From the NCBI RefSeq assembly GCF_017654505.1, contig NC_054570.1, forward strand, positions 2,057,523-2,121,522: a DNA stretch of 64,000 nucleotides. Direction: 5' to 3'. The notes under the pieces are model-generated. The model was not told where the DNA came from. It searched no databases and saw nothing but the letters and a program-made list of their open reading frames with translations. Origin of the DNA: Polyodon spathula (lineage: Eukaryota > Chordata > Actinopteri > Acipenseriformes > Polyodontidae). The first letter of the stretch is position 1, and every line of letters begins with the position of its first letter. This document shows positions 47,066-57,429 of this stretch, piece by piece. A program made the position numbers and the translations under genes.

Positions 47066-47258
47066 CAGGGCGGGGGCGTCCAATCCTGGTCTTGGAGGGC
47101 CGGTGTCCCTCCTGGTTTTTGTTCCGTGTCCTAAATTACTAAATTGGACTAATTATTATCAATTATTCTTCTAATTAAGTAATTTAGGGCACAGCTGGAA
47201 CAAAAACCAGGATGAACACCAGCCCTCCAGGACCAGGATTAGACACCCCTGCCCTAGG
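47066..47258. repeat. Hairpin element (MITE-like), cousin of 33505-33722
   Basis: CCAATCCTGGTCTTGGAGGG and CCTGGTTTTTGTTCC at the left are mirrored by GGAACAAAAACCAGG and CCCTCCAGGACCAGGATTAG at the right. The interior repeats AATTA, giving a long stem. Confidence 0.85.
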
Positions 47259-48400
47259 ATATTGTAAGTGAATTGCTGCAGATTTGCAGTAGCGTTTACA
47301 AATTGCTAGAATGTAACTGTTTCTGGTTCCCCCAAAACAACAGCGTAGAATTCACTCGACAGCAGTGAAAAGGTAAACAGTCAGATTATAGATTGAAATG
47401 ACATTTTAACTGTTTTTTTTCTCTTACCTTATTTGGTGATATTTGCAGGTTTTCAGAGTTGCCACTGCTTTGCTGAAATAAGACGTTTTATTGATCTGGC
47501 ACTATTTTGAAAAACCCAGCTCCTTATGACAACCATGACAACCAGTGGTGTGACTTTTTGAACGCTCTTTCATTTTTGCTTCAGGTTTATTTGAGTAATA
47601 ATTGTTGCGTTAGTTTAATGGTAAACCTATTTTTATATAATGTAATTTAGTGACTAATCTCCCGTGCCAGTTATTGACTGAATATGATGGCTTTTGATTT
47701 TTTTAGCAATGTCAAAAAAAAAAAAAAAAGTTCTATAAACTTGGAAGTTGCTGAGTCGTTCAAAACAGTTCATTTAAACAGGTCATACAAGAAAATAAAA
47801 AATCTATAAAACTCCATTTTAAAAACTCTACTGAAAAGCACAGAGGCAATCAGAACACTAAAATAGATTTTACAAAAAAAAAATGTTTAAACTAGGGTAA
47901 TATCTTTAAACAGTATTATCAAATCTTTTTTTTTTTTAATCTGTGGAAACAAACCATTTTTTTTCAGTTTTGCCAAAGGTTTCACAAACCTAAGGGAAAA
48001 AAAATTAGACTGTTAAGCTACCTGTGGCAAAATAAATGGCCACTTTGAAACACCGGTCAACTAAAAACACAATAATGCAAGCTTTCAAACATGTTGATAG
48101 TAGAACGATAATTTCCATTTTCCCAGTGGCACAACAGGAGCAGCGGTCAACAGATTTAATAACTAAAATCCATCATTATTAAACAAAAACAGCTTGCTTT
48201 GACAATATAACCACCATCCATAACGATCAGGTGAAAGTTCCATTGGCCTAAAGAAACGTTAGCACATTAGCGAGCAGGTGTTTAATCTAGAGGAGACAAA
48301 ATGTATTCCTTCTGCACTCGGTTTACGAATCTGTTGCCAAAGACGCTAATTTCAGTAATCTCCTGAAAGCAAACACTTTGCATTCAGTGTCTCTTATTAC
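47259..48400. other. No gene seen
   Basis: Poly(A) runs at 47714-47728 and 47874-47882 and poly(T) at 47925-47938; no coding signal. Confidence 0.45.
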
Positions 48401-48555
48401 TGTGTACTTACATAGTAGTTACTTAGTAAATACATGTGTACTTACATGTAATTACAGTGTTATTATGCATCGTTACACTGTACTTAATGGACAAATCTTT
48501 TTTTGCATGATATAACCCTAATCCCTATCTTTAACCCTAAACCTAAACCAGACCC
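48400..48555 (+). repeat. Telomere-like tract within dispersed repeat, copy 2
   Basis: AGTAAATACATGTGTACTTA, then GTTATTATGCATCGTTACAC, then TTTGCATGATATAACCCTAA, then short degenerate CCCTAA units to about 48546. The flank matches 40325-40405. Confidence 0.85.
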
Positions 48556-49968
48556 CCCCAGAGTGACCCTTAAATTGACTTCAAAACCCGGATTAATCTG
48601 TATGGGCGATGTGTGGGCGACTGAATCTCGATCAGCCTATGATTGTATGATTGTAACGTACCCTCCATCTGCATTCATTGATGGGTTCTTAATTCAAGTC
48701 GCAAACGATGCGCTTTTAAATTAGCCAGTGTTGTTGTTTTCTTTTTTTATTCATTCGAAATGAATTTGATCTAATAAAATAGAACGGGAACCAAATCTTA
48801 AAACACTGGTTGGCCCACCACTGTTTTAACGTCATTTACTTTTCGTCGCCACGGAAAATATAAATAGCGATGGAGGTAAACTTTGATTTGTATGACTGGG
48901 GCGGATTAGCACTTCTTCCTTCTTCTAATGAGACGCTTCTTCGGGGAAACTTTCCTCCTCCATCAATGAGAATCCTAGCTTATTTTACTAAAAAAAAAAA
49001 AGATGTTAATAAATTTACCAGGTATCAAACCGTGTGAGCTTGCCATATTGTCTGGGTCGTTCAACAACTAGGATCATTTGTCTGGGCATGTACTGATTAA
49101 GTAATGCTCCACTGAGAAACACAGAAGGTTCAGATGAGTAACATATATAAATTCACTTAACCAGTAACGAGGAAGTCACTTGTTATATAAATATTGTTCC
49201 TCAAAATGCTGAAAATCCCAGCTCATTATCAAAGTTAGCGAATTCCCATTAAAAACTAGGATGTTCCTTTTGGATCACCCACTCATGCCTAATGGAATCA
49301 ACTATCCTATACAGTGTGTGGCAAATGTCACATGACCGGCATGGAAAGGAAAGCTTATTATTAGTTTCAAATGAAATGCTTCTTTTTTTTTTCTTTTTAT
49401 GAATGAACACTTAGTGGCAGGCAGCAATTAATTAGTATTACCGCTGGCTTGTGGAGAGGATCGTTTGTTTTTGTTGGTAGGAAATTAAACGTAACGATTT
49501 CTCCTCTCTTCTCTCTGGCTGGTTTGTGAGTGGTAAAGTGGATAACGAGAACTCTAATTAAAGTTCGATTTCCCGGCCCTTTTTAATACACGCACACTTG
49601 ACACATTGCCGTACAGTTTAGCACGAAGAAGAGTGTGTGCAAATTTAGACCTTTAAACCGTCATTCGGAAAACCAATACCAGGCTAGCATAAGTCTAGCT
49701 GCTTTTAATTTATAAGGTTTTTTTTTTTTTAAATCTCAGAGGGATTATAACGAGAGTCAATGGGAACAAACACAAAGGGGGCTTTTGCACAGGAGCGGAT
49801 AAACCAGCCCGCCGCGATCGCCTAGTTTAAGGTCACCTTAAGGTCTGTTCAGATTCAAATGCAATAAGCAGCTGCAGCACAGCTACTTAGAGCAATCTGT
49901 TGGACTGAACCTCAGCCTGTTGAAATCAGAGCCATTTGTTTTCATTTCTAACAGCTGTACTCTGGGGA

Positions 49969-49970
<2 letters not shown>

Positions 49971-50035
<65 letters not shown>

Positions 50036-50070
50036 GGGGGTGGGGAAGGGGGGGGTGGTGGTGGTGGTGG
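49971..50070. repeat. (GT)n and G-rich microsatellite
   Basis: About 62 bases of GT followed by GGGGTGG-type sequence and GGT units. Confidence 0.9.
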
Positions 50071-50282
50071 AAAGGATTTAATTAGAAAGCACTTTCTTAA
50101 TCAAAACTCCCCTCACAAGGTATTTATCTTGCTGTATTTCACACACACTCCATCACTGAGGCAGGGGCTGACAGCAAGAGAGCACTGCCAACATTTTTAC
50201 TGCACCCCCCCCTCCCCCCTTTCCTGCTTTTATTGAAATGAAAATTTGTTGTGCTTGGTACACAACAGATGCAGCTTTAGCC

Positions 50283-50465
50283 AGTAACCCTTTATGTGTA
50301 TATTATTTTGCATGATATAACCCTAACCCTAACCCTAACCCTACCACTGTCACTAACCCTTTTCTAATGCAATTGTGTACTTACATATATTGTGTAAAAA
50401 CATTTGCACGTTAATTACATTGTAATTATGTATAATAACTTGTATTTACTATGTATGCGAAACAG
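50283..50465 (+). repeat. Telomere-like tract within dispersed repeat, copy 3
   Basis: TTTTGCATGATATAACCCTA begins four perfect CCCTAA units (to about 50343). After it come ACTTACATATATTGTG and TAATTACATTGTAATTATGT, the repeat's other side in altered order. A similar edge without the telomere-like units is at 56485-56580. Confidence 0.8.
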
Positions 50466-50870
50466 CTTAGTGTAACTGACGATCTGCCTCAAAGCATGGC
50501 CAGCCCAGTTTATAGTTTGGCCGCGATCCTGGATCAATTGATTTTTACTCAAGAGCACGAAATGCCTTCTCGTTTACACATGAAAGATTAATTAAAGACT
50601 AACAGATTGGTTCCTAAACAGTATTACAAAAATAAATAAATAAATAAAATATGTTTTTGCTGTATCTAAAACAATTCTAATAAGATGTCTAATTATTAGA
50701 CTCTATTAAAAAAGCATTTATCTGCATACATTAGAAGCTAAATGCATACATTAAAAGCCAGAAGTAATTGTTTTATCTCTCTATAATTTAAAATAGGAAC
50801 TACACTATGCCTAATGATAAATGAATCTTTGTGGGCACACTGTGTCGGATATATATTTACTATCTATCTA

Positions 50871-51350
50871 CAGTTATGGCCAAAAGTTTTGCATCACCCA
50901 GAGTTTTAGAGTTGAGGCACAACTGAAAAAGCGTCACACGTCACTCATGTGTTTAAATTACATACAAGTTTTACACTTATAACTTTAAAGTCTGTTTCAA
51001 AGCCCATTTCAAAATGCCCGCTCTAGTGCACTGATAGTGTAAGGATTATTGCCCACATTGTCAAACAGGCAGACAAAGCAATAACGATCCATGATGTGGT
51101 ACGGAACAGAAAAGCCAGAGTACTTCTGTTTTTATGTCTTTTTTTTTTTTTAAATCGCTCTTCCTGCAGTGATTTTAGGGGACAGATCTCAAACCCCAGG
51201 GCACTAGAGCAGACGTTTTGAAAAGACCTTTGAAACAGACTTTAACGTTAGGATGTTAACAATGAAAAGAAAAGTGTGTTTTTATATTTGCTGGAACCCT
51301 CTACTTTCTCTTTAATTTTATAGGGTGCTGCAAAACGTTTGTCCATATGT
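50871..51350. mobile_element. Non-autonomous Tc1-like transposon with both ends
   Basis: The left end CAGTTATGGCCAAAAGTTTTGC at 50872 (first 20 bases typical) is mirrored at the right by GCAAAACGTTTGTCCATATG near 51332-51351. An internal inverted repeat joins CAAAGCCCATTTCAAAATG (51000) with TTTTGAAAAGACCTTTGAAA (51215). No transposase frame is present. Confidence 0.7.
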
Positions 51351-51351
51351 C

Positions 51352-52525
51352 TGGAGAACAATTCTGTAATATTGTTGATATTGACATCATACAGACCACT
51401 GACAGCTCTAATTTTGAATTAACAGCCATGGCAACGGATATATGTTACTGACATAATACAGAAATGTTCAGAGACTGCCCAGCAGGTCAAATATGCTGGT
51501 CACTTACCATAAGTGTTGAAATAGTAATAAATGATGATTAAGAATACTTATCATGATGCAATAAACAGATTAAACAAATAGGTTTTTAAAAAAATATTTA
51601 TGAGGTATAATGCATTTAATTAATTTCAATTTATTCAATGAATCTTAATTGTCTCACTGGATTCCCATCCGCTCTATATTCCCACTGCCTACTAAGCACA
51701 TGCATTGCCTGACTCCCTTCCTGCGGTGCTGTGAGGGAGGCAGAGAGGCCACTGTGATTTATCCAGTTTTACTGCAATGACGGCACTTTATTGCTGCGTT
51801 AGATTTTCTATTAGCCAGCCTGTTCCATTCGAGTCTGGGATATAAACCTGGCATGAAAATGTCTAGCGATAGATCCGCACACACTCGCTGGCTTTGGAAA
51901 CACAACAGGGGAACTAGAAAGTCAATGCAATGCTCTCTTTCAGTCGGTCCATTTAAACTTCAGAGAGAAGAAAAAAATGCTCTTGTCTTCTTTAGGTTAT
52001 TTATTTCAAGACCGATATAAAGGGGGTTGCAGATAAAAAAAGCAATTCCATACTTGTTTTGCAGTGTCAGTACCCCCCATAAGTCTCACATGGGTAGTTC
52101 TGAATGAAACATGTCCTCGGTACTGACAAAAAGCATTTTGATTTTAAAACAGCTGGTTCTGCATTAGATTAAAGAAAGTTTGCAGTTTCCATGCCTTGCT
52201 CACAGGAAGTTACAATTGCACTTCCTGGGTAATTTCACTTCAGCAGAGCAATAGTACATGGTTGAAAGCCTGTCAGTGAATAGAGGAAGCAGATGGGTTG
52301 GTTAATGACAGTAAGGAAGCTGTTGAATGGGTTGAGACAAATTCCCCCTCATGGTGAACATGTGGTAAGAGGTAAGTACATGTCTAATGCTGATGTAAAT
52401 TTAGCAAAGCAGTGGATCAGACAGGGAGCTCACCTTGTAGGATAGATTAAAACAAACATCAACCATATTAGGCACCCCTATTTAGTTCGTCACTCGATAA
52501 ACAACACATCCAAAGAACAGCTAGA
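51352..52525. other. No gene seen
   Basis: No coding signal on either strand; AT-rich with scattered short repeats. Confidence 0.45.
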
Positions 52526-52529
52526 AAGG

Positions 52530-52685
52530 GCTTATCTGAATCCATTCGTTCCCTGCTCCTCTCCAGCCTCCACCTGTTTTTTCGGTTTTGTCTAAGGAGG
52601 GAAGGCAGCTATCCTGCCCCCTTTGCCCATGGCTTCCCTATAGTCAGCCTGTCCACTAAATTATGGACACAGGTACCTCGAAAGG
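52530..52685 (+). repeat. Dispersed repeat, inverted partner of 38640-38830
   Basis: TCCTCTCCAGCCTCCACCTG, then GGCAGCTATCCTGCC, then GCCCATGGCTTCCCTA: the reverse complement of the copy 14 kb upstream. Confidence 0.75.
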
Positions 52686-53279
52686 CGCTGCCAAAGGCCA
52701 AAGATGTAATGAAAATATAACGTTGCATTTATTGTGTAAGCTTTAATAAATACCTTTCTCTATCGCATGAATTTTCCTGACTGAAGCATTACTAACTCAT
52801 CCGTCGCTAGGAGGAGATTCATCAAATTCTTCTGCATAATCAAAAACTCGTCCTGGCTAGTCTAGCATGCATGCTTTAGTAACGCAAAGAACATGAACAT
52901 TTAATTACATGTTTCGACCACAGGGGTCAGGATTCTTCCCACAGGGTGACACTGTAATGGATTGGCACATCAATCAGTTGAGTAGAAAGGCAAAGGCAGG
53001 ATGAAAACCACACACCACACGATTCGAAGACGAATGTTTTACTGTTCAACTAAGAGCAAGCTCTTCACCCGAGAGGTCAGCAAGCGTCTTATGCTGATGT
53101 CAGTGCTATTAACTGATAAACTGCAAGGAGGAGATTCACTACAACAAAACCAATTTTTCATAAGGGATCTTTCACACACAATCATCGTACCAGAGTCAGG
53201 GCGGATATGTGAAAAGGCGGATAAATGAATCCTGCTTTGAATACCATTATGCACAGCTGTAACAATTACTATATTGACA

Positions 53280-53392
53280 CAATTATTGTTTTGATATTCA
53301 GCTTTTATTAGGGAGCTTCCCTAAACCCCTTGTTTAGAAAGATATAGGGTATTAATGCTTGTGACAGAGTAGCTGTCTGCCATGTGGGTGTG
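53280..53392 (+). repeat. Dispersed repeat, copy 2 (partner at 23208-23320)
   Basis: Direct copy of the block in USF2 intron 2, with about ten differences. Confidence 0.8.
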
Positions 53393-53589
53393 CGTGTGAA
53401 AATAAATCGGACCTGACAAGCGCTGAATAAATGAACTGCAAAGGGTTAAAAGTTGAAGGAGCTGTTCAGACTTGAAGCTCATCCAATCTTTCTTTTTGGC
53501 ACTGCAAAATTGCCCGGTGCCAATTGTGGAGAATGATGTGGCAGGGGTTTGTTTTATAAAATGGACACAACTTATCTCACTTAGGATCT

Positions 53590-53850
53590 AAGAAGCTGGG
53601 TTCAAGTCCAGATAGATGAAAGGCTACCGTATTAAAATTAACCCATTGCATCACCTAGACCCTCACATTGAAAACCAGGACTCCAGAGGCGAAGGGCTAG
53701 TCCTGTGCATTAACAATTACCCACTGCGCCACCTGGACCTCCATGCTTGAATTCCAAGGGAAAGGCTTATGCATTGAAAATGAACCCACTGAGGCATTGA
53801 AACCCCTGAGAATGCATTAACATGAACCCACTGCCTCACCTGGCTCCCTC
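53590..53850. repeat. Degenerate tandem of about 80-bp units
   Basis: The phrase CCCA(C/T)TG followed by C(A/G)(T/C)CACCT(A/G)GA or similar recurs at about 53643, 53720, 53785 and 53828, with lead-ins such as CATTAACA. It looks like repeated SINE ends. Confidence 0.5.
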
Positions 53851-54038
53851 TCACCATGCTATTACACTTTGTTTGCAAGCAAGGTCTGTTGAGTAATGAT
53901 GAAATGCATGTCAGTGAAAGCTAACAAATCCCTCTAAGCAGTTGGGTTCTAATGAGTCTCGGTGGGAAAAGAACAGGACTCCTGACAGTAGTGTATATGT
54001 CTGCACTGCTGGCTGTTTGAGTGAGTCTGTGTGTCTGC

Positions 54039-54039
<1 letters not shown>

Positions 54040-54071
<32 letters not shown>
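54040..54071. repeat. (GT)n microsatellite
   Basis: GT tract of about 32 bases. Confidence 0.9.
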
Positions 54072-54073
<2 letters not shown>

Positions 54074-54490
54074 TTCACTGAGTTCAAAGCCAAGGTTAGA
54101 CTGCAGCCACAGCACCTTGAATTCTGTTCTTGAGAACTCTGGACCTAAGCAAGGCTGAGTTTGTATGGGATGCTCCATTTCCTCTGAATCACAGTTCAAC
54201 GAACCCCCATCATGGTGTTTTAGTATCGCACATGGAACAGGGTGGAGTACTGCCAATGCCAGAGTGAATCAGCTATTTGGTTCCTCATAGAGCTTCTATC
54301 TCTTCGCATGGCTTAAAGCAAATGTGCGTCACTAAGCAAATATGTCTAAGCAAATATGAGTCACTCTAAATTTACTGCTCATATAAACAGAAAAATTGGG
54401 AACAATTTAGCAGTAAATACGTTTTTTGTATTTAACACTTTATATTACATATAAACAAATCAACAAAAGCTAAGGAAAGCACATATACAA

Positions 54491-55612
54491 CATATACCCC
54501 ATCCATATACCCCATCCATATACCCCATACCCCATCCATATACCTCATCCATATACCCCATCCATATACCCCATACCCCATCCATATACCCCATACCCCA
54601 TCCATATACCTCATACCCCATCCATATACCCCATCCATATACCCCATACCCCATCCATATACCTCATCCATATACCCCATCCATATACCCCATACCCCAT
54701 CCATATACCTCATCCATATACCCCATCCATATACCCCCCCATCCATATACCCCATACCCCATCCATATACCCCATCCATATACCCCATACCCCATCCATA
54801 TACCCCATCCATATACCCCATACCCCATCCATATACCCCATCCATATACCCCATCCATATACCCCATCCATATACCCCATCCATATACCTCATCCATATA
54901 TACCCCATCCATATACCCCATACCCCATCCATATACCCCATCCATATACCCCATCCATATACCCCATCCATATACCCCATCCATATACCCCATCCATATA
55001 CCCCATCCATATACCCCATACCCCATCCATATACCCCATCCATATACCCCATCCATATACCCCATCCATATACCCCATCCATATACCTCATCCATATACC
55101 CCATCCATATACCCCATCCATATACCTCATCCATATACCCCATCCATATAGCCCATCCATATACCCCATACCCCATCCATATACCCCATCCATATACCCA
55201 TCCATATACCCCATCCATATACCCCATCCATATACCTCATCCATATACCCCATCCATATACCCCATACCCCATCCATATACCCCATCCATATACCCCATC
55301 CATATACCCCATCCATATACCCCATACCCCATCCATATACCCCATCCATATACCCCATCCATATACCCCATCCATATACCCCATCCATATACCCCATCCA
55401 TATACCCCATCCATATACCCCATCCATATACCTCATCCATATACCCCATCCATATACCCCATCCATATACCCCATCCATATACCCCATCCATATACCCCA
55501 TCCATATACCCCATCCATATACCCATATACATCCATATACCTCATCCATATACCCCATCCATATACCCCATACCCCATCCATATACCCCATCCATATACC
55601 CCATACCCCATC
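54491..55612. repeat. 13-bp minisatellite, about 80 units
   Basis: Basic unit ACCCCATCCATAT (13 bases), with frequent 7-base inserts ACCCCAT and a variant with CTCAT in place of CCCAT. The plus strand is almost free of G (one near 55150), so the minus strand is rich in GGGGTATATGGAT. Because 13 is not a multiple of three and the unit lacks stops on the minus strand, all three minus frames stay open for hundreds of codons; these frames are artefacts. A degenerate tail runs to about 55690. Confidence 0.97.
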
Positions 55613-55699
55613 CTCCCACTTACACAACAAATACCCCATCCTTCCACCCTCCCAATCCCAGTCTTCATCCCACCACCCTCCCAGCCGTAGAATCTAGCA

Positions 55700-57190
55700 A
55701 GTAACCCTGTGATCCCCTTATTATATAACCTGACACTCACACCACTCAGCCCAGCTTTTAACACTGTCACATGGGGACCCAGTGGAGAAATGTTTTCTTT
55801 TTTATAATTGCAAAACTAAACTGGAATCATTTAAAATGACCACCCAACAGAATAGCCTTCTGTTATTTTTCACTTGTGCAAGAAGTTAATACTTTGCAAG
55901 TCTTGCTAAAAACAAGCCTTGCTTTATAACCTCACCTCACTCATTAGGGATTCTCTGCTTCACACATGGGCTGAACCTGTCATACTGTCTTTATTCACAA
56001 ACCTGGAAAAGGTCAGAAGACTTTGACGTGAATGAAAAAAAATGACCCGCGAGAGGCCCTGGCATCTGTCACAAAATCAATGGCAGTCTAAGGACTAATC
56101 AAAGTCAAGCAGGAGGTAATTGAAGGCTGGTTTTATTGCTAGCAACTTTGCATTCACCGCTACTGACTGTATACTAGGATGAATGGCTAATTAATTTTGT
56201 ATGTCACAAACAAATCCCCCAGTATAGCTTTCTAGCGGGAGATGTCTTAACTGATTTGTGCTATTGAGCATTAATGGAAGCACTATAAAAGGTTTTAAGT
56301 TTCGGGACAGGTTAATAAACACAAAAACATTTGGTCGGGGTGGATTATGAAAGTGAGCCAATAGAGACAAAATGTCGTTTCCTTGGAAGTCATAAAAACC
56401 AAACTCCTGTACGAATCACTGCAGAATAGCAATCATCTTCCGGAGACCCACGTGTGGCTAAAACACAAAAGCCTAACAAGTTGGCTACACATAATAACAT
56501 TGTAATTATGTACAAGTACACATGTATTTACTATGTAACTACCGTGTAAATACACAGTAATCAGAGGCACTCAATGTAAAGTGTTAGCTGAACCATTAAC
56601 ATGGAACTGCATAAAATAAATAAATAAATATCTTCAAACATTACATTTTTTCTGTTGGTGAAGAACTCCTCAAGAGCAGTTTCGAGCTTTATCAGACTTT
56701 ACAAAAACATCTTTCAATAATTCATTTTGAGTCATGTAGCCTGACTTCAACAACAGTTACTTTTCACAAGGGAGCATCTTTCATTTCAGCCTATTTTGTC
56801 TTTGGGTGTAGCTTCGGTGACTCAGAAAACATGATTTGCTGTTCTGGCCTTAATAAAACTTTGGCTGGGTGGCAATAATATATTATCCCAGCTCTGTGTC
56901 ATGTCTTCAGATTCTCCTTGAGCTTTAAGAGCAGGAACAGTGAAAAATACATTTCAATATACAGTATCCTCACACACCATTCGGACATTTCTCACACCCA
57001 ATCAGCTTCTTCCTCTATTGACTGCCATGCTTTCAGCCAGTAACATGATTTGACCTAGAAGACACTGCTGGGTTAGAAGGACCAGTGAAGTAAATCTGTA
57101 TCAGGCTTCATGGATGGGAGGGCCTTCTGTAACCCAGATGTCTTATTTTAAACTATGCCTTTGAGATCCTTGTAGCTGATGGCAGTGCTA
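55700..57190. other. No gene seen
   Basis: Single-copy-like, no coding signal. Holds an edge of the telomere-tract repeat family at 56485-56580. Confidence 0.45.
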
Positions 57191-57200
57191 AATGGGTATG

Positions 57201-57423
57201 TGTGGCAGAGCAGGGCTCTGCCCTTGGAAATACTGGCAGGGATGGAGTTAAATTCTCCTCCCTACTGGGAGGCTGAGGCCTCCTTTTATGCCAGGTGGCT
57301 AAATGATAATTGAATAATTACATAAGTTGATTGCTCCCACGTGGGGCAATCAACCTGGGCAGGGAGGAAAATTTAACTCCATCCCCGCCAGTATTTCCAA
57401 GGGCAGAGCCCTGCTCTGCCACC
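57201..57423. repeat. 223-bp fold-back element with 60-bp inverted ends
   Basis: GTGGCAGAGCAGGGCTCTGC through about 57264 is repeated in reverse from about 57361 to 57422 with few changes. GTATG flanks both sides (57196-57200 and 57424-57428), a likely 5-bp target-site duplication. No coding capacity; non-autonomous DNA transposon. Confidence 0.85.
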
Positions 57424-57429
57424 GTATGG

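Noticed and set aside
54432..55532. 366-residue open frame rich in Gly, Tyr, Trp, Met on the minus strand
   Set aside because: It is the 13-bp minisatellite read through; all three minus frames are open for the same reason and no splice or start context supports it.
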